Assembly: GCA_041629655.1 (NCBI GenBank)
Contig: JBFKMV010000045.1
Span: 1 to 28,569, forward strand
Direction of reading: 5' to 3'
Source of the DNA: JBFKMV01 sp041629655
GTDB lineage: Bacteria; Acidobacteriota; Polarisedimenticolia; Polarisedimenticolales; Polarisedimenticolaceae
Length of the DNA: 28,569 nt
The notes beneath the pieces were generated by a model that searched no databases, was not told the origin of the DNA, and worked only from the letters and a program-made list of their open reading frames with translations. Shown here piece after piece: positions 14,401 through 22,968 of this stretch (position 1 is its first letter; every line of letters starts with the position of its first letter). The translations under genes and the position numbers were made by a program.

Positions 14401-15350
14401 CAGGCGCTCCTGGCCGGACGGTCGGCGCCCAGCTCGCGCAGGAACAGGTCCTCCAGCGTGTCGCGCCGGGGCCAGATCGACAGCACCTGCAACCCGGCCT
14501 GCTGCGCCTGCGACAGCAGCGCCGTCAGCTCGGCCACGTCGGCGACGCGCAGCAGCGTCTGCTCGCCCATCACCGAGACCCGCTCGCCCGGGAGCGCGGA
14601 CGGCGCCGCCCCCTGGATCGAGACCTCGAACCAGCGCACGTGCCCGGAGACGAGGCCCTGCAGCTCGCCGCTCCAGCGCAGCCGCCCCTGCTGCAGGATC
14701 GCCACGCGATCGCACAGCATCTCGGCGTCCGAGAGGATGTGGCTCGAGAACAGGATCGTGCGGCCCTCGCCGGCCAGGGCCAGGATCAGGTCGCGCACGT
14801 CGCGGCGGCCGATCGGGTCGAGACCGGACATCGGCTCGTCGAGGATGATCAGCTCGGGCTCGTGCTGGATCGCCTGCGCCAGCCCCAGCCGCTGGACCAT
14901 GCCCTTGGACAGCTTGCCCAGGCGCGTCCCGCGGCGGTCGCCGAGGCCGACGCGCGTCAGCGTCGCCTCGACGCAGCGGGCCCGGGCGGCGCGCGGGATG
15001 CCGCGCAGCCGGGCGTAGAAGTCGAGGAACTCCGCCGCCGTCAGGTAGTCGTAGAAATACGGGTTCTCGGGCAGGAAACCGAGCCGAGCCCGGGCCCGCG
15101 GGTCGTCGGGCGAGCGGCCGAGCAGCGACACCGTCCCGCGGTCCGGCCGCAGCAGGCCCAGCAGCATCTTGAGCGTCGTGGTCTTCCCGGCCCCGTTGGG
15201 CCCGAGCAGGCCGAACACCTCACCGCGGCGCACCTCGAAGTCGAGACCGTCCACGGCGCGCGTGGAGCCGATCCCGAGGTGACCGCGGAACGACTTGGCG
15301 ATCCCGGCGACCCGGATCGCGGGCTCGGCCCTGGACGGCTCGTCGCGCAT
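14400..15350 (-). CDS. ABC transporter ATP-binding protein
   Basis: A 316-residue nucleotide-binding subunit, NatA/CcmA-like. Walker A is GPNGAGKTT (50-58), the signature is LSKGM (148-152), Walker B is LIILDEP (167-173), the D-loop SGLD follows, and the switch His is in SSH (202-204). A C-terminal accessory domain of about 80 residues ends in DTLEDLFLREL, typical of ABC-2 exporters. The ATG at 15350 was chosen over an upstream in-frame start because it clears the preceding gene's stop at 15364 by 13 nt. It pairs with the permease encoded next. Confidence 0.92.
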   Translation of the reverse strand: MRDEPSRAEPAIRVAGIAKSFRGHLGIGSTRAVDGLDFEVRRGEVFGLLGPNGAGKTTTLKMLLGLLRPDRGTVSLLGRSPDDPRARARLGFLPENPYFYDYLTAAEFLDFYARLRGIPRAARARCVEATLTRVGLGDRRGTRLGKLSKGMVQRLGLAQAIQHEPELIILDEPMSGLDPIGRRDVRDLILALAGEGRTILFSSHILSDAEMLCDRVAILQQGRLRWSGELQGLVSGHVRWFEVSIQGAAPSALPGERVSVMGEQTLLRVADVAELTALLSQAQQAGLQVLSIWPRRDTLEDLFLRELGADRPARSA

Positions 15351-15363
15351 CTTCGGTTCCACT

Positions 15364-16548
15364 TTACGGGACCGCGAGCCTGGCGCCGAGCCCGCGGGCC
15401 GGCGCGGGCCGCTCGGCAATGGGCTCCTCGTACAGCTCCAGCACCTCGCGGGCCACGCGGCGCGCCGAGTAGCGGCGGGAGCGGATACGACCCGCCGTCC
15501 CCATGCGGCGCCGCAGCGCGGGCGAGCGGCAGAGCCGCGCCACGCCCGCGGCCAGCCCCGCCACGTCTCCCGGCGCGACCAGGGTCCCGGTGCGTCCGTG
15601 CTCCACGGCCTCGCGCGTGCCGTCCACCGCGGTCGCCACCACCGGCAGGCCCGCGGCCATCGCGCGCAGCACCGCCATCGGCAGCCCCTCGAAGCGGCTG
15701 GTCAGCGCCAGCACGTCCGCGGCCGCGAGCAGCTCGGGCACGTCGCGTCGCCAGCCGAGCACGCGGAAGCGCCGCTCGTCCAGCCCGCCGTCGCGCGCGA
15801 CGGCTTCGGCCCGCTCCCGCAGCGGACCGTCGCCGGCGATCCAGAACCGCGCGTTCCGCGACCGGCGCCCGGCCTCGATCGCGACGCGGGCGAAGGTCAC
15901 CGGGTCCTTCTGCGGCTTGAGGTTGCCGAGCATCAGCACCAGCACGTCGCGCCGGGCCAGCCCCAGCCGGCGGCGGATCGCGCGGCGGTCGCGCCGCCGC
16001 AGATGGACCTCGCGCTCGATGCCGTTGACGACGACGCGCCGGTCGGCGTCGCGCCCGATGCCCGCGCGGCGCCCCTGCTCGTCCGTGGCGTGGCTGCACG
16101 ACAGCAGCAGGAAGCCGGGACGCGCGGCCAGCCGCTCCAGCCCGACGAACAACCGTCGCGCCGATTGCGACTGGCCGTCGTTGAACGACCAGCCGTGGAC
16201 GTGGTGGATCACCCGCTCCGGTGTTCCCGCCACGGCCGCCGCCAGCCGGCCCACCAGCCCGGCCTTGCTGGAGTGCGTGTGCAGCACGTCGTAGCGTTCG
16301 CGCCGCAGCATCCGCACCAACCGCACCGCGCAGGCCGCGTCGCGGAGCGGCCGGACCGCGCGGTGCCAGTCGGTCCAGGCGTGAAGCGCGAGTCCCTCGA
16401 TCCGCTGCGCCTCGGGCAGCAGCTCGCCCTCGGCCGCCGTCAGCAGGTGCACCTCGTTCCCCCGCTCGAGCAGCAGCCGGCACAGGTCGAGACAGATCTC
16501 CTGCGCTCCGCCGAGCTCCAGCTTGGTCACGAACTGCAGGACCTTCAT
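15364..16548 (-). CDS. Family 4 glycosyltransferase (GT-B fold)
   Basis: A 394-residue GT-B enzyme. The acceptor-side N-domain begins MKVLQFVTKLELGGAQE (GGAQ at 13-16) with YDVLHTHSSKAGLVGRL at 86-102. The donor-side C-domain has LGNLKPQKDP (207-216), the GDGPLRER stretch and the nucleotide-sugar EX7E-type region FEGLPMAVLRAMAAGLPVV (286-304). It probably transfers a sugar to a lipid-linked glycan at the cytoplasmic membrane face. Donor and acceptor cannot be read from sequence. The start overlaps the FAD oxidoreductase stop by an ATGA. Confidence 0.88.
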   Translation of the reverse strand: MKVLQFVTKLELGGAQEICLDLCRLLLERGNEVHLLTAAEGELLPEAQRIEGLALHAWTDWHRAVRPLRDAACAVRLVRMLRRERYDVLHTHSSKAGLVGRLAAAVAGTPERVIHHVHGWSFNDGQSQSARRLFVGLERLAARPGFLLLSCSHATDEQGRRAGIGRDADRRVVVNGIEREVHLRRRDRRAIRRRLGLARRDVLVLMLGNLKPQKDPVTFARVAIEAGRRSRNARFWIAGDGPLRERAEAVARDGGLDERRFRVLGWRRDVPELLAAADVLALTSRFEGLPMAVLRAMAAGLPVVATAVDGTREAVEHGRTGTLVAPGDVAGLAAGVARLCRSPALRRRMGTAGRIRSRRYSARRVAREVLELYEEPIAERPAPARGLGARLAVP

Positions 16549-17873
16549 CGCGCCGTCGCGCCCCGGGAGCGGGCGCCGCCCGGTTCGGCGAGCAGCTCCG
16601 CGGCCGTCTCCAGGCCGTCCAGCAGGGCGCGCTCCATGTAGGAATACGTCCAGGCGCCGTAGCGCCCGATCAGCTTCACGCCGCAGGCCTCGAGCGCCGG
16701 CACGACCTGCGCCATCACCTCCTGCCGCGCGCGATCGAAGATCACGTAGCCGGGATCGATGAAGATCGTGTCGCGCACGAGCACGCGGTCGTCCGGCCGC
16801 AGGATACCCTGGCCGCGCAGCCCCTCGACCGCCGCCGCCTCCAGCCGCGCGGCGTCGCGCGGCTCGTCGCGTCCGAGGCCGAACTCGACGTACATCGAGG
16901 ACTTGCCGGACGGGGCCACGCTGCGCGAGAAGTTGCTCGGGAAGCCGACGCGGTAGAACGGCGCGTCGTCGTCCGGGAAGTAGATCCAGTGCGCGCCGTC
17001 GGCGAGGTCCGGGCGGTCGACGCCCAGGTTCACGCAGCCCACCACCGACCAGTCCAGCCGCTGCCCCGCCTCGCGCAGCCCGGCCGGGCCCCCGCGCAGC
17101 ATCCCCAGCAGGCGCGGCAGCGGCGTCGTGACGACCAGCCGCTCCCAGGCCAGCGTCTCGCCGTCCTTCAGTTCGACCGTGCGCGCGTCGAGGTCCACGC
17201 CGACCACCTCGGCGTCGTAGCGCATCCGCGGGGCGACCCGGGCGGCCAGCGCCGCCGGCAGGATGCCGATGCCGCCCTCGCGCGGGTAGCGGAACGTCGA
17301 GTTGTAGCCCATGCCGCGGTTGGCGTCGCCCAGCGCGCCGCGGACGATCTGCTCGAGGCTCGGCTTGGGCACGGCCCACGAGACCCAGTCCGCGGTCATC
17401 TCGGCCGGCCGGCGCCGGAACAGCTTCGCGTTGTAGGGCAGCATGAACACGTCGCTGATCCCGCGGCCGAACACCGCCAGCGACCAGTCCTCGAACGAGG
17501 CCCGCGGGTCCTCGGGCACCGGCACGGCGAGACTCTCGGCGAAGTCGATCAGGCAGCGCGCCACCACGTCCTTGGGCAGGCCGTACAGGTTGGCCTGGAA
17601 CGGGAACGGCAACGTGACGCCGTGGGAGCGCACCACGGCGCGGCGCTCGACGACCTCGAACGCGCCGGGCAGCCAGTCGTCGATCAGCCGCACGATCCGC
17701 TCGTCGCGCAGGTGCAAGAGGTGCCCCGTGTAGTCGAACACGAAGCCCGCGCGCTCGCGGGAGCGGCACAGCCCGCCCGCCTCGGCCGCGCCCTCCAGCA
17801 CCACCGAGGGCTCGTCGCCGAGGTGCCAGGCGGTGGACATGCCCGCCAGCCCGCCTCCGATGATCACGACCAT
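16545..17873 (-). CDS. FAD-dependent oxidoreductase of polysaccharide loci (UDP-galactopyranose-mutase/protoporphyrinogen-oxidase-like)
   Basis: A 442-residue flavoprotein. The dinucleotide-binding IIGGGLAGMSTAWHL starts at residue 4 and GGLCRS (33-38) follows. The motif GRYGAWTYSYMERALLDG near the C-terminus closes the FAD site in the NAD(P)-binding Rossmann/amine-oxidase superfamily. The YNAKLFRRRPAEMTADWVSW region recalls UDP-galactopyranose mutases, but the overall fit is to the broader COG1232 set found in capsule and exopolysaccharide clusters. It may isomerise or oxidise a nucleotide sugar or lipid-linked sugar. Its ribosome binding site (TGAGGA) includes the stop codon of the WecA-like gene 7 nt upstream, suggesting coupled translation. 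Confidence 0.82.
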   Translation of the reverse strand: MVVIIGGGLAGMSTAWHLGDEPSVVLEGAAEAGGLCRSRERAGFVFDYTGHLLHLRDERIVRLIDDWLPGAFEVVERRAVVRSHGVTLPFPFQANLYGLPKDVVARCLIDFAESLAVPVPEDPRASFEDWSLAVFGRGISDVFMLPYNAKLFRRRPAEMTADWVSWAVPKPSLEQIVRGALGDANRGMGYNSTFRYPREGGIGILPAALAARVAPRMRYDAEVVGVDLDARTVELKDGETLAWERLVVTTPLPRLLGMLRGGPAGLREAGQRLDWSVVGCVNLGVDRPDLADGAHWIYFPDDDAPFYRVGFPSNFSRSVAPSGKSSMYVEFGLGRDEPRDAARLEAAAVEGLRGQGILRPDDRVLVRDTIFIDPGYVIFDRARQEVMAQVVPALEACGVKLIGRYGAWTYSYMERALLDGLETAAELLAEPGGARSRGATAR

Positions 17874-17880
17874 GGATTCC

Positions 17881-18882
17881 TCACAGCGTCATGTCGATCC
17901 GCTTCAAGAGCAGGCCCGCGATCAGGGCCAGCGTCATCAGCCCGCCCAGGATCCAGGCCGCGGCCGTCAGCGGCAGCAGGCTCATCGTGAGCGCCCCGGC
18001 GCCCAGCAGCGCGGTCACCGCGTACGAGGCGACCACGGTCTGGCGCGTGTCGAGCTTCCAGCGCCGCAATCGCAGCGCCACGTGGTCCGGGCTGCCCAGC
18101 ATCACCGGCAGCCCGCGACGCCAGCGCACGTACATCACGAACAGCATGTCGAACAGCGGCACGCCGAGGATCAGCGCCGGCGCCACCGCGGCCAGCGTGT
18201 TGACCCGGGTGTAGGCGTTGTTCATCGCCAGGGCGCCGAGGAGAAAGCCGAGAAACATGCTTCCCGTGTCTCCCATGTAGATCCGCGCCGGCTGGAAATT
18301 GTACCTGAGGAAGCCGAGGCACGATCCGGCCAGCGCCACCAGCAGCGTCGCCGCGGTGGTCTGCCCGTCCAGCTCGGCGATCGCGAACAGCACCAGCGCC
18401 GCCACCGCGGCAGTGCCCGCCGCGAGACCGTCCATGATGTCGATCAGGTTGAACGCGTTGGTGATCGCCAGCAGCCACAGCGCCGACAGCGGCAGCGCCA
18501 CCCACCACGGCAGGAACACGAGCTTGATGAACACCCCGGACTTGATCAGCACGATCACGGCCACCAGCTGCCCCAGCAGCTTGGTGCGCGGCCCGAGCTG
18601 GCCCAGGTCGTCGACCAGGCCCAGGATGACCAGGATCGAGCCGCCGAGCAGCATCGCCAGCACCACGCCGCCGAACTCGACGGTGAACGCGAGCGCCAGC
18701 AGGAACGCGAGGTAGATCGCCAGCCCGCCGAGGTAGGGCACCGGCTCGCGGTGCCGCTTCAGCTCGCCGTCCGGCTCGTCGACGATCCCGAACGACAGCG
18801 CCGCGCGACGCATCAGCGGCGTCAGCCACAGGGCCAGGCCCCAGGCCAGCGCGAACGTCAACAGGTAGGTGAGCCAGCGCAT
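17881..18882 (-). CDS. WecA/TagO-like undecaprenyl-phosphate sugar-1-phosphate transferase
   Basis: An integral membrane enzyme of the MraY/WecA family that moves a HexNAc-1-phosphate from UDP to undecaprenyl phosphate, starting lipid-linked glycan synthesis. The 333 residues have about ten or eleven membrane segments. Signature loops are PYLGGLAIY (49-57), the Mg-binding DD in VDDLGQLGP (90-98), NAFNLIDIMDGLAAG (142-156), RIYMGDTGSMFLG (200-212) and SPDHVALRL (264-272). The latter histidine-containing loop is short, as in WecA/TagO rather than MraY, and this is not a murein cluster. It lies 18 nt after the GT2 stop. The exact sugar is not determinable. Confidence 0.92.
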   Translation of the reverse strand: MRWLTYLLTFALAWGLALWLTPLMRRAALSFGIVDEPDGELKRHREPVPYLGGLAIYLAFLLALAFTVEFGGVVLAMLLGGSILVILGLVDDLGQLGPRTKLLGQLVAVIVLIKSGVFIKLVFLPWWVALPLSALWLLAITNAFNLIDIMDGLAAGTAAVAALVLFAIAELDGQTTAATLLVALAGSCLGFLRYNFQPARIYMGDTGSMFLGFLLGALAMNNAYTRVNTLAAVAPALILGVPLFDMLFVMYVRWRRGLPVMLGSPDHVALRLRRWKLDTRQTVVASYAVTALLGAGALTMSLLPLTAAAWILGGLMTLALIAGLLLKRIDMTL

Positions 18883-18900
18883 CCTCCCCCCGGCGGCCGT

Positions 18901-19872
18901 TCAGGGGCCTCCCCGGGGAACGTGGTGCCCCGGGCGGGCGGCGTCCAGTCGGCGCAGCTCGCGGGCCCGGCGGAACACGGCCCGCTCGCGCCACAGCCGC
19001 GCCAGCACGCCCGGCGAGGTCAGCGCCAGCGCGGCCAGCGTGACCGCGTCCCGGGCCAGGATGAACGGAAGATGGGCCAACAGGCCCGCCACAGTTTCGT
19101 TGCGGAGGAGGGTCAGCCAGCGGTTCTTGACGACGTGGAACCGCAGCGCGGGAGGCATGGCCATCAGCGCGGCCCGGCGGGCGAAGCCCCCGGGCTGCAC
19201 CGCCCCCCGCTGGTGGTAGCCGATCGCGACATGGCGGTAGACGGCGCGCCAGCCCCGCCGCCGGGCCCTCCAGGCCAGGTCGAGGTCCTCGTTGTAGGCG
19301 AAGAACGCCTCGTCGAAGTAGTCCGGTCCCGGGTCGGCGATCGACTCCAGCATCGCGCGGCGATACAGCGCCGCCGCGCCGCAGGCGCCGAACACCTCCT
19401 CGTCCCGGTCGTACTGGCCGCGATCGGGCTCGCCGTAGCCGCGGTCGCGCGGACGGCGCGAGCGCCCGAGCCGCTGGCCCGCCGAGTCGAGCGTCTTGCC
19501 GTCGAACCGCAGCAGCTTGCCGGCGGCGATGCCGACGCCCGGATCGTCGAACGCCGGCAGCAACCGTTCCAGAAACTCCGGGGCGAGCCGCGTGTCCGGG
19601 TTGAGCACCAGCACGAACGGGCTCGTCGTGGAGCGGATGCCCTGGTTGTTGGCGGCGCAGAAACCGAGGTTCTCCGCGTTGTCGATCAGCGCGACCTCCG
19701 GAAACTCCCGGCGCACCCGATCCGGCGTGCCGTCGTGCGAGGCGTTGTCGACGACGACGGTCTCCGCGGGCGGCCGGACCAGCCCGCGGAGACTCGCCAG
19801 GGAATCCCCGAGCAGCTTCCCGGGGTTCCAGGTCACGATCACCACCGCGACCGGGGCGCGGTCCACGCTCAC
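18901..19872 (-). CDS. Family 2 glycosyltransferase, rhamnosyltransferase-like
   Basis: A 323-residue GT-A enzyme. The nucleotide-binding VVVDNASHDGT (about 39-49), NLGFCAANNQG, the DxD-equivalent LNPDTRL (90-96) and the catalytic-base region FFAYNEDLDLAWRARRRGWR (about 190-209) are all present, in the arrangement of WbbL-like rhamnosyltransferases. A C-terminal hydrophobic stretch may associate with the membrane. I place the start at GTG 19872, which forms a GTGA overlap with the upstream stop; GTG 19881 would add three residues. Its position just before the WecA-like gene suggests it adds an early residue to the lipid-linked sugar. Confidence 0.87.
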   Translation of the reverse strand: MSVDRAPVAVVIVTWNPGKLLGDSLASLRGLVRPPAETVVVDNASHDGTPDRVRREFPEVALIDNAENLGFCAANNQGIRSTTSPFVLVLNPDTRLAPEFLERLLPAFDDPGVGIAAGKLLRFDGKTLDSAGQRLGRSRRPRDRGYGEPDRGQYDRDEEVFGACGAAALYRRAMLESIADPGPDYFDEAFFAYNEDLDLAWRARRRGWRAVYRHVAIGYHQRGAVQPGGFARRAALMAMPPALRFHVVKNRWLTLLRNETVAGLLAHLPFILARDAVTLAALALTSPGVLARLWRERAVFRRARELRRLDAARPGHHVPRGGP

Positions 19873-21044
19873 GCCCCGCACGCGGCGCCGAGCACCGCCT
19901 CCATCCGCTCGACGTGACGGTCGAGCGAGAACTCAGCCTCCGCGCGGCGCCGTCCGGCGCTGCCCAGCGACTCGCGCAGCGCCGGGTCGCCGGCCAGGCG
20001 CGCCAGGTGGGCGGCGAGCGACGCGAGGTCTCCGCCCTCGGCGAGCAGCCCCTGCCGGTCGTGCTCGACCATCTCCGGCGTTCCGCCGGAACGGAAGGCC
20101 ACCACGGGGCGCGCGGCGGCCATCGCCTCCAGCACCGCGCGCGGGAACGGGTCGGGAGTCAGCGTGGTCAGCGCGATCACGTCGCAGGCCGCCAGCAGCG
20201 TCGCCGGATCGGGCCGCGGGGGCAGGCGATGGAAACGGTCGGCGTGCGCGCCCGACTCGATCTCGCGCTCCAGCCGGGCGCGATAGTCCTCGGGGCCGCC
20301 GCCGGCGATCAGGAACCGCAGCGCGTCGGTCTCCCGGAGCGCCAGCCGGCCGGCGCGCACCAGCTCGATCGCGCCCTTGTGCGGCTGGAGCTGGCCGAGC
20401 AGGCCGACCAGGCAGCGACCGTCGTCGGGCAGCTCGAGCGCGCGGCGGGCCTCGCCCCGGTCCGCCGCGGGGCTGGTCGGCGCCACGCCGTTGTGCACCA
20501 CGTCGACGCGGCCTTCGAGGCCCTCCTCCGTGAGCCAGGCGGCGACGGCCCCGCTGACCGCGACGATGCGCCGCGGCAGCCGGCCGAGATGTCCCGCCCA
20601 CCAGCGGCGGCGGCGTCCCGGGGGCAAGATCTCGCGCAGGTGCCAGACCAGCGGCAGACCCAGGGACGCCGCGCGTCGCGCGCCGGTGAGATGGGGCAGG
20701 CAGTTGACGTGCACCACGTCGGGTCGCCAGGCGGCGAGCCGGCGCTCGAGCACCGGGCCGCCGGGGTCGGGCGCCACGCAGCGCAGCCACTTGAGGCCCG
20801 CCACCGGCCAGGGACGCGGCTCCCAGTAGGCCAGCCAGCAGGCCCGCGTCGGCACCGTGGCGGTCTCCACGCCCGACTCGGCGAGCTCGGATTCGAGCAC
20901 CCAGGGGCCGGGCGCCACGACGCACACCTCGTGCCCGCGCCCGCGCAGCCCGCGCGCCAGCAGGGCCAGGCTGCGCTCCGCCCCGGTCGGCACCTCCGGC
21001 GAGGCGACGTGCGAGAGCATGGCGATGCGCAGGGTGCGGGTCAT
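19869..21044 (-). CDS. Family 4 glycosyltransferase (GT-B fold)
   Basis: A 391-residue GT-B enzyme. The N-domain opens RIAMLSHVASPEVPTGAERSL (6-26) and includes WRPDVVHVNCLPHLTGA. The C-domain has VVHNGVAP (182-189), GLLGQLQPHKG (214-224), LIAGGGPED (245-253) and DPFPRAVLEAMAAARPVVAF (298-317). The ATG at 21044 overlaps the amidotransferase stop by an ATGA. Sugar specificity is unknown. Confidence 0.88.
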   Translation of the reverse strand: MTRTLRIAMLSHVASPEVPTGAERSLALLARGLRGRGHEVCVVAPGPWVLESELAESGVETATVPTRACWLAYWEPRPWPVAGLKWLRCVAPDPGGPVLERRLAAWRPDVVHVNCLPHLTGARRAASLGLPLVWHLREILPPGRRRRWWAGHLGRLPRRIVAVSGAVAAWLTEEGLEGRVDVVHNGVAPTSPAADRGEARRALELPDDGRCLVGLLGQLQPHKGAIELVRAGRLALRETDALRFLIAGGGPEDYRARLEREIESGAHADRFHRLPPRPDPATLLAACDVIALTTLTPDPFPRAVLEAMAAARPVVAFRSGGTPEMVEHDRQGLLAEGGDLASLAAHLARLAGDPALRESLGSAGRRRAEAEFSLDRHVERMEAVLGAACGA

Positions 21045-22918
21045 GCGGCGTGTTCCGGCACCCGGTCCAGCGCGCGTTGCAGCCAGCCCTCGAGCGCCAG
21101 CAGCAGGTACAGCGGCCCGCCGTGATCGGCCCGGCCGTCGAGATGCTCGCGCAACAGCGTCTCCACCCGTCCGGGCCGGAACAGGCCGCGGCGGCGCACC
21201 GCGTCCGGCCCCAGGTAATCGAGCAGCGGCTCGCGCAGCGGCCCGCGCAGCCAGGCGCCGATCGGGACGTCGAAGCCCTGCTTGCGTTGCGCCGCCACGC
21301 CCGCCGGCAGGATCTCCGCCGAGGCGCGCCGCAGCAGCCGCTTGTTCTCGCGACCGCGCACCTTGAAGCGTCCCGGAAGTGTTACGAGCAGATCGACCAC
21401 GGCGTCGTCCAGGTACGGCACCCGCACCTCCAGCGAGTGGGCCATGCTCATGCGGTCGACCTTGGGCAGCAGGTCGCCGGGCAGGAACAGCTCGCGGTCG
21501 ACCTCCAGCCGCGCGTTCAACGGGTCGATGCGGGCGTGGTCGAGGAAGCGCCGCGCGAGCTCCCGGTGCAGTTCCAGCAGGCCCGCCTCCTCCGGCAGCG
21601 GCCCAACCGCCAGCGCGTCGATCTCCGGCGCGGTGAAGACCCGCGACCAGTCGAGCTGGCGCGCGAGTCCCGGCGGCCGGCGCAACCGTTGCCGCAGCCG
21701 GTCCGAGGCGCCGCGCCCCCGAAGCCGCAACAGCGCGGGGACGAGCCGCGCCAGCGGTCCCAGCCGGTCGATCCAGGCGTCGAAGGACTGCCGCGCGTAG
21801 CCGCCGAACAGCTCGTCGGCCCCCTCCCCCGACAGCGCGACGGTCACGTTGCGCCGCGCCAGCCGGGACATGTACCAGGTCGGGATCGCGGTGGCGTCGC
21901 CCAGCGGGCCGTCCAGGCCGCCCAGGATCGACTCCAGGTCGCCCGCCACCTCGGCCGGGTCCAGGGACAGCTCGAAGTGCTCCGTTCCCAGCCGGCGCGC
22001 CGTCTCCCGCGCCGCCGGCAGCTCGCTGGTCGCGCCCGGGCCCTTGAACCCGACCGAGAAGGTCGACAGCGGCTCCCCCCGGCGCACCTCGCGGACCAGC
22101 GCCGCGAGGGTTCCCGAGTCGAGCCCGCCGCTCAGGAACACGCCCAGCGGCACGTCGGCGACGAGCTGCCGCCGCACCGCCTCGCGCAGCCTGGCGACCA
22201 GCTCTTCCTGCGCCTGCTCCTCGTCGCCCGCGAACTCCGGCGTGGCCGGCGGCTGCCAGTAGCGATGGCTGCGCTCGCCGCCGGGTCCGATCTCGAGCAC
22301 CGTCCCCGGGGCCACCGCGCGAACGCCGCGCAGGATCGAGCCGCGCGGCGAGGGGTACTTCTGCCACAGGTAGTGCCGCAGCTCCAGCCGGTCCAGCTCG
22401 CGGCCCGCGGGGAACCCTCCGGCCAGCAGCGCGCCCAGCTCGGAGGCGAACGCGATCCGGTTGCCCTCGCGGCACAGCAGCAGCGGCTTGATGCCGTGGC
22501 GGTCGCGAGCCAGGTACAGCGTGCGCGCCGGCCGGTCCCAGATCGCCAGCGCGAACATCCCGTTCAGCCGGCGCACGCAGTCGATGCCCTCCTCGGCGTA
22601 CAGCCGCAGCACCACCTCGACGTCGCCCTTGCTCCGGAAGCGGTGCCGGCCCTCCAGCTCACGGCGCAGCTCGCGGAAGTTGTAGACCTCGCCGTTGAGC
22701 ACGATCACCGCGCGATCGTCCTCGAGCCGGATCGGCTGCTGCCCGGTCTCGAGATCGATCACGGCGAGGCGGCGGAAACCGAGGTCGATGCGCTCGTCGC
22801 CCCAGGCGCCGCGGTCGTCGGGGCCGCGGTGCGCCAGCGCCCGCGTCATCCGCTCGACCGACGGTGCGCGGTCGGTGCCGTCGCCCTCGAGGTCGAGGAT
22901 GCCGCAGATGCCGCACAT
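21041..22918 (-). CDS. asnB: Glutamine-hydrolysing asparagine synthase family amidotransferase
   Basis: A 625-residue class II amidotransferase. Cys2 of MCGICGI is the N-terminal nucleophile that hydrolyses glutamine. RLAVIDL (50-56) and NGEVYNF (75-81) form the glutaminase pocket, and LSGGLDSG (262-269) is the ATP-pyrophosphatase loop of the synthetase domain. The length is like B. subtilis-type AsnB/AsnO proteins (about 630). As the first gene of a polysaccharide run it may amidate a sugar acid or other glycan substituent rather than make free asparagine; similar proteins occur in exosortase-associated polysaccharide loci. There is no ribosome binding site, and a -10-like TACAAT ends 7 nt before the ATG. 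Confidence 0.9.
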   Translation of the reverse strand: MCGICGILDLEGDGTDRAPSVERMTRALAHRGPDDRGAWGDERIDLGFRRLAVIDLETGQQPIRLEDDRAVIVLNGEVYNFRELRRELEGRHRFRSKGDVEVVLRLYAEEGIDCVRRLNGMFALAIWDRPARTLYLARDRHGIKPLLLCREGNRIAFASELGALLAGGFPAGRELDRLELRHYLWQKYPSPRGSILRGVRAVAPGTVLEIGPGGERSHRYWQPPATPEFAGDEEQAQEELVARLREAVRRQLVADVPLGVFLSGGLDSGTLAALVREVRRGEPLSTFSVGFKGPGATSELPAARETARRLGTEHFELSLDPAEVAGDLESILGGLDGPLGDATAIPTWYMSRLARRNVTVALSGEGADELFGGYARQSFDAWIDRLGPLARLVPALLRLRGRGASDRLRQRLRRPPGLARQLDWSRVFTAPEIDALAVGPLPEEAGLLELHRELARRFLDHARIDPLNARLEVDRELFLPGDLLPKVDRMSMAHSLEVRVPYLDDAVVDLLVTLPGRFKVRGRENKRLLRRASAEILPAGVAAQRKQGFDVPIGAWLRGPLREPLLDYLGPDAVRRRGLFRPGRVETLLREHLDGRADHGGPLYLLLALEGWLQRALDRVPEHAA

Positions 22919-22925
22919 CGGTCGG

Positions 22926-22931
22926 ATTGTA
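22926..22931 (-). promoter_or_regulatory. -10 element for asnB, leaderless spacing
   Basis: TACAAT on the minus strand (complement of 22926-22931) is 7 nt from the asnB ATG, so transcription would start at or next to the initiation codon. No TTGACA-like box is found 17 nt upstream, and there is no Shine-Dalgarno sequence in the gap. Confidence 0.45.
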
Positions 22932-22962
22932 ATCGACCCGCGACCGCGTGCCGCCCTCGTGG

Positions 22963-22968
22963 CATGAT
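22963..22968 (+). promoter_or_regulatory. Weak -10-like element before the divergent GT2 gene
   Basis: CATGAT (four of six matches to TATAAT) ends 6 nt before the chosen GTG start at 22975. As on the other side of this spacer, no Shine-Dalgarno sequence is present. The match is weak on its own. Confidence 0.3.

Noticed and set aside
16221..19917. Long plus-strand open frames of about 590-690 codons in the polysaccharide region
   Set aside because: They are antisense to real genes (GT4, FAD protein, WecA-like, GT2) and rich in Arg/His/Gln without motifs, as expected of third-position GC bias.
21044..22475. N-terminal extension of the GT4 frame to 868 residues
   Set aside because: The extension overlaps the amidotransferase in another frame. 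The GT-B domain begins at the ATG at 21044.
14400..22918. Exosortase/PEP-CTERM system suggested by AsnB with WecA-like and GT genes
   Set aside because: No exosortase, PEP-CTERM protein or associated chain-length regulator is present in the window.
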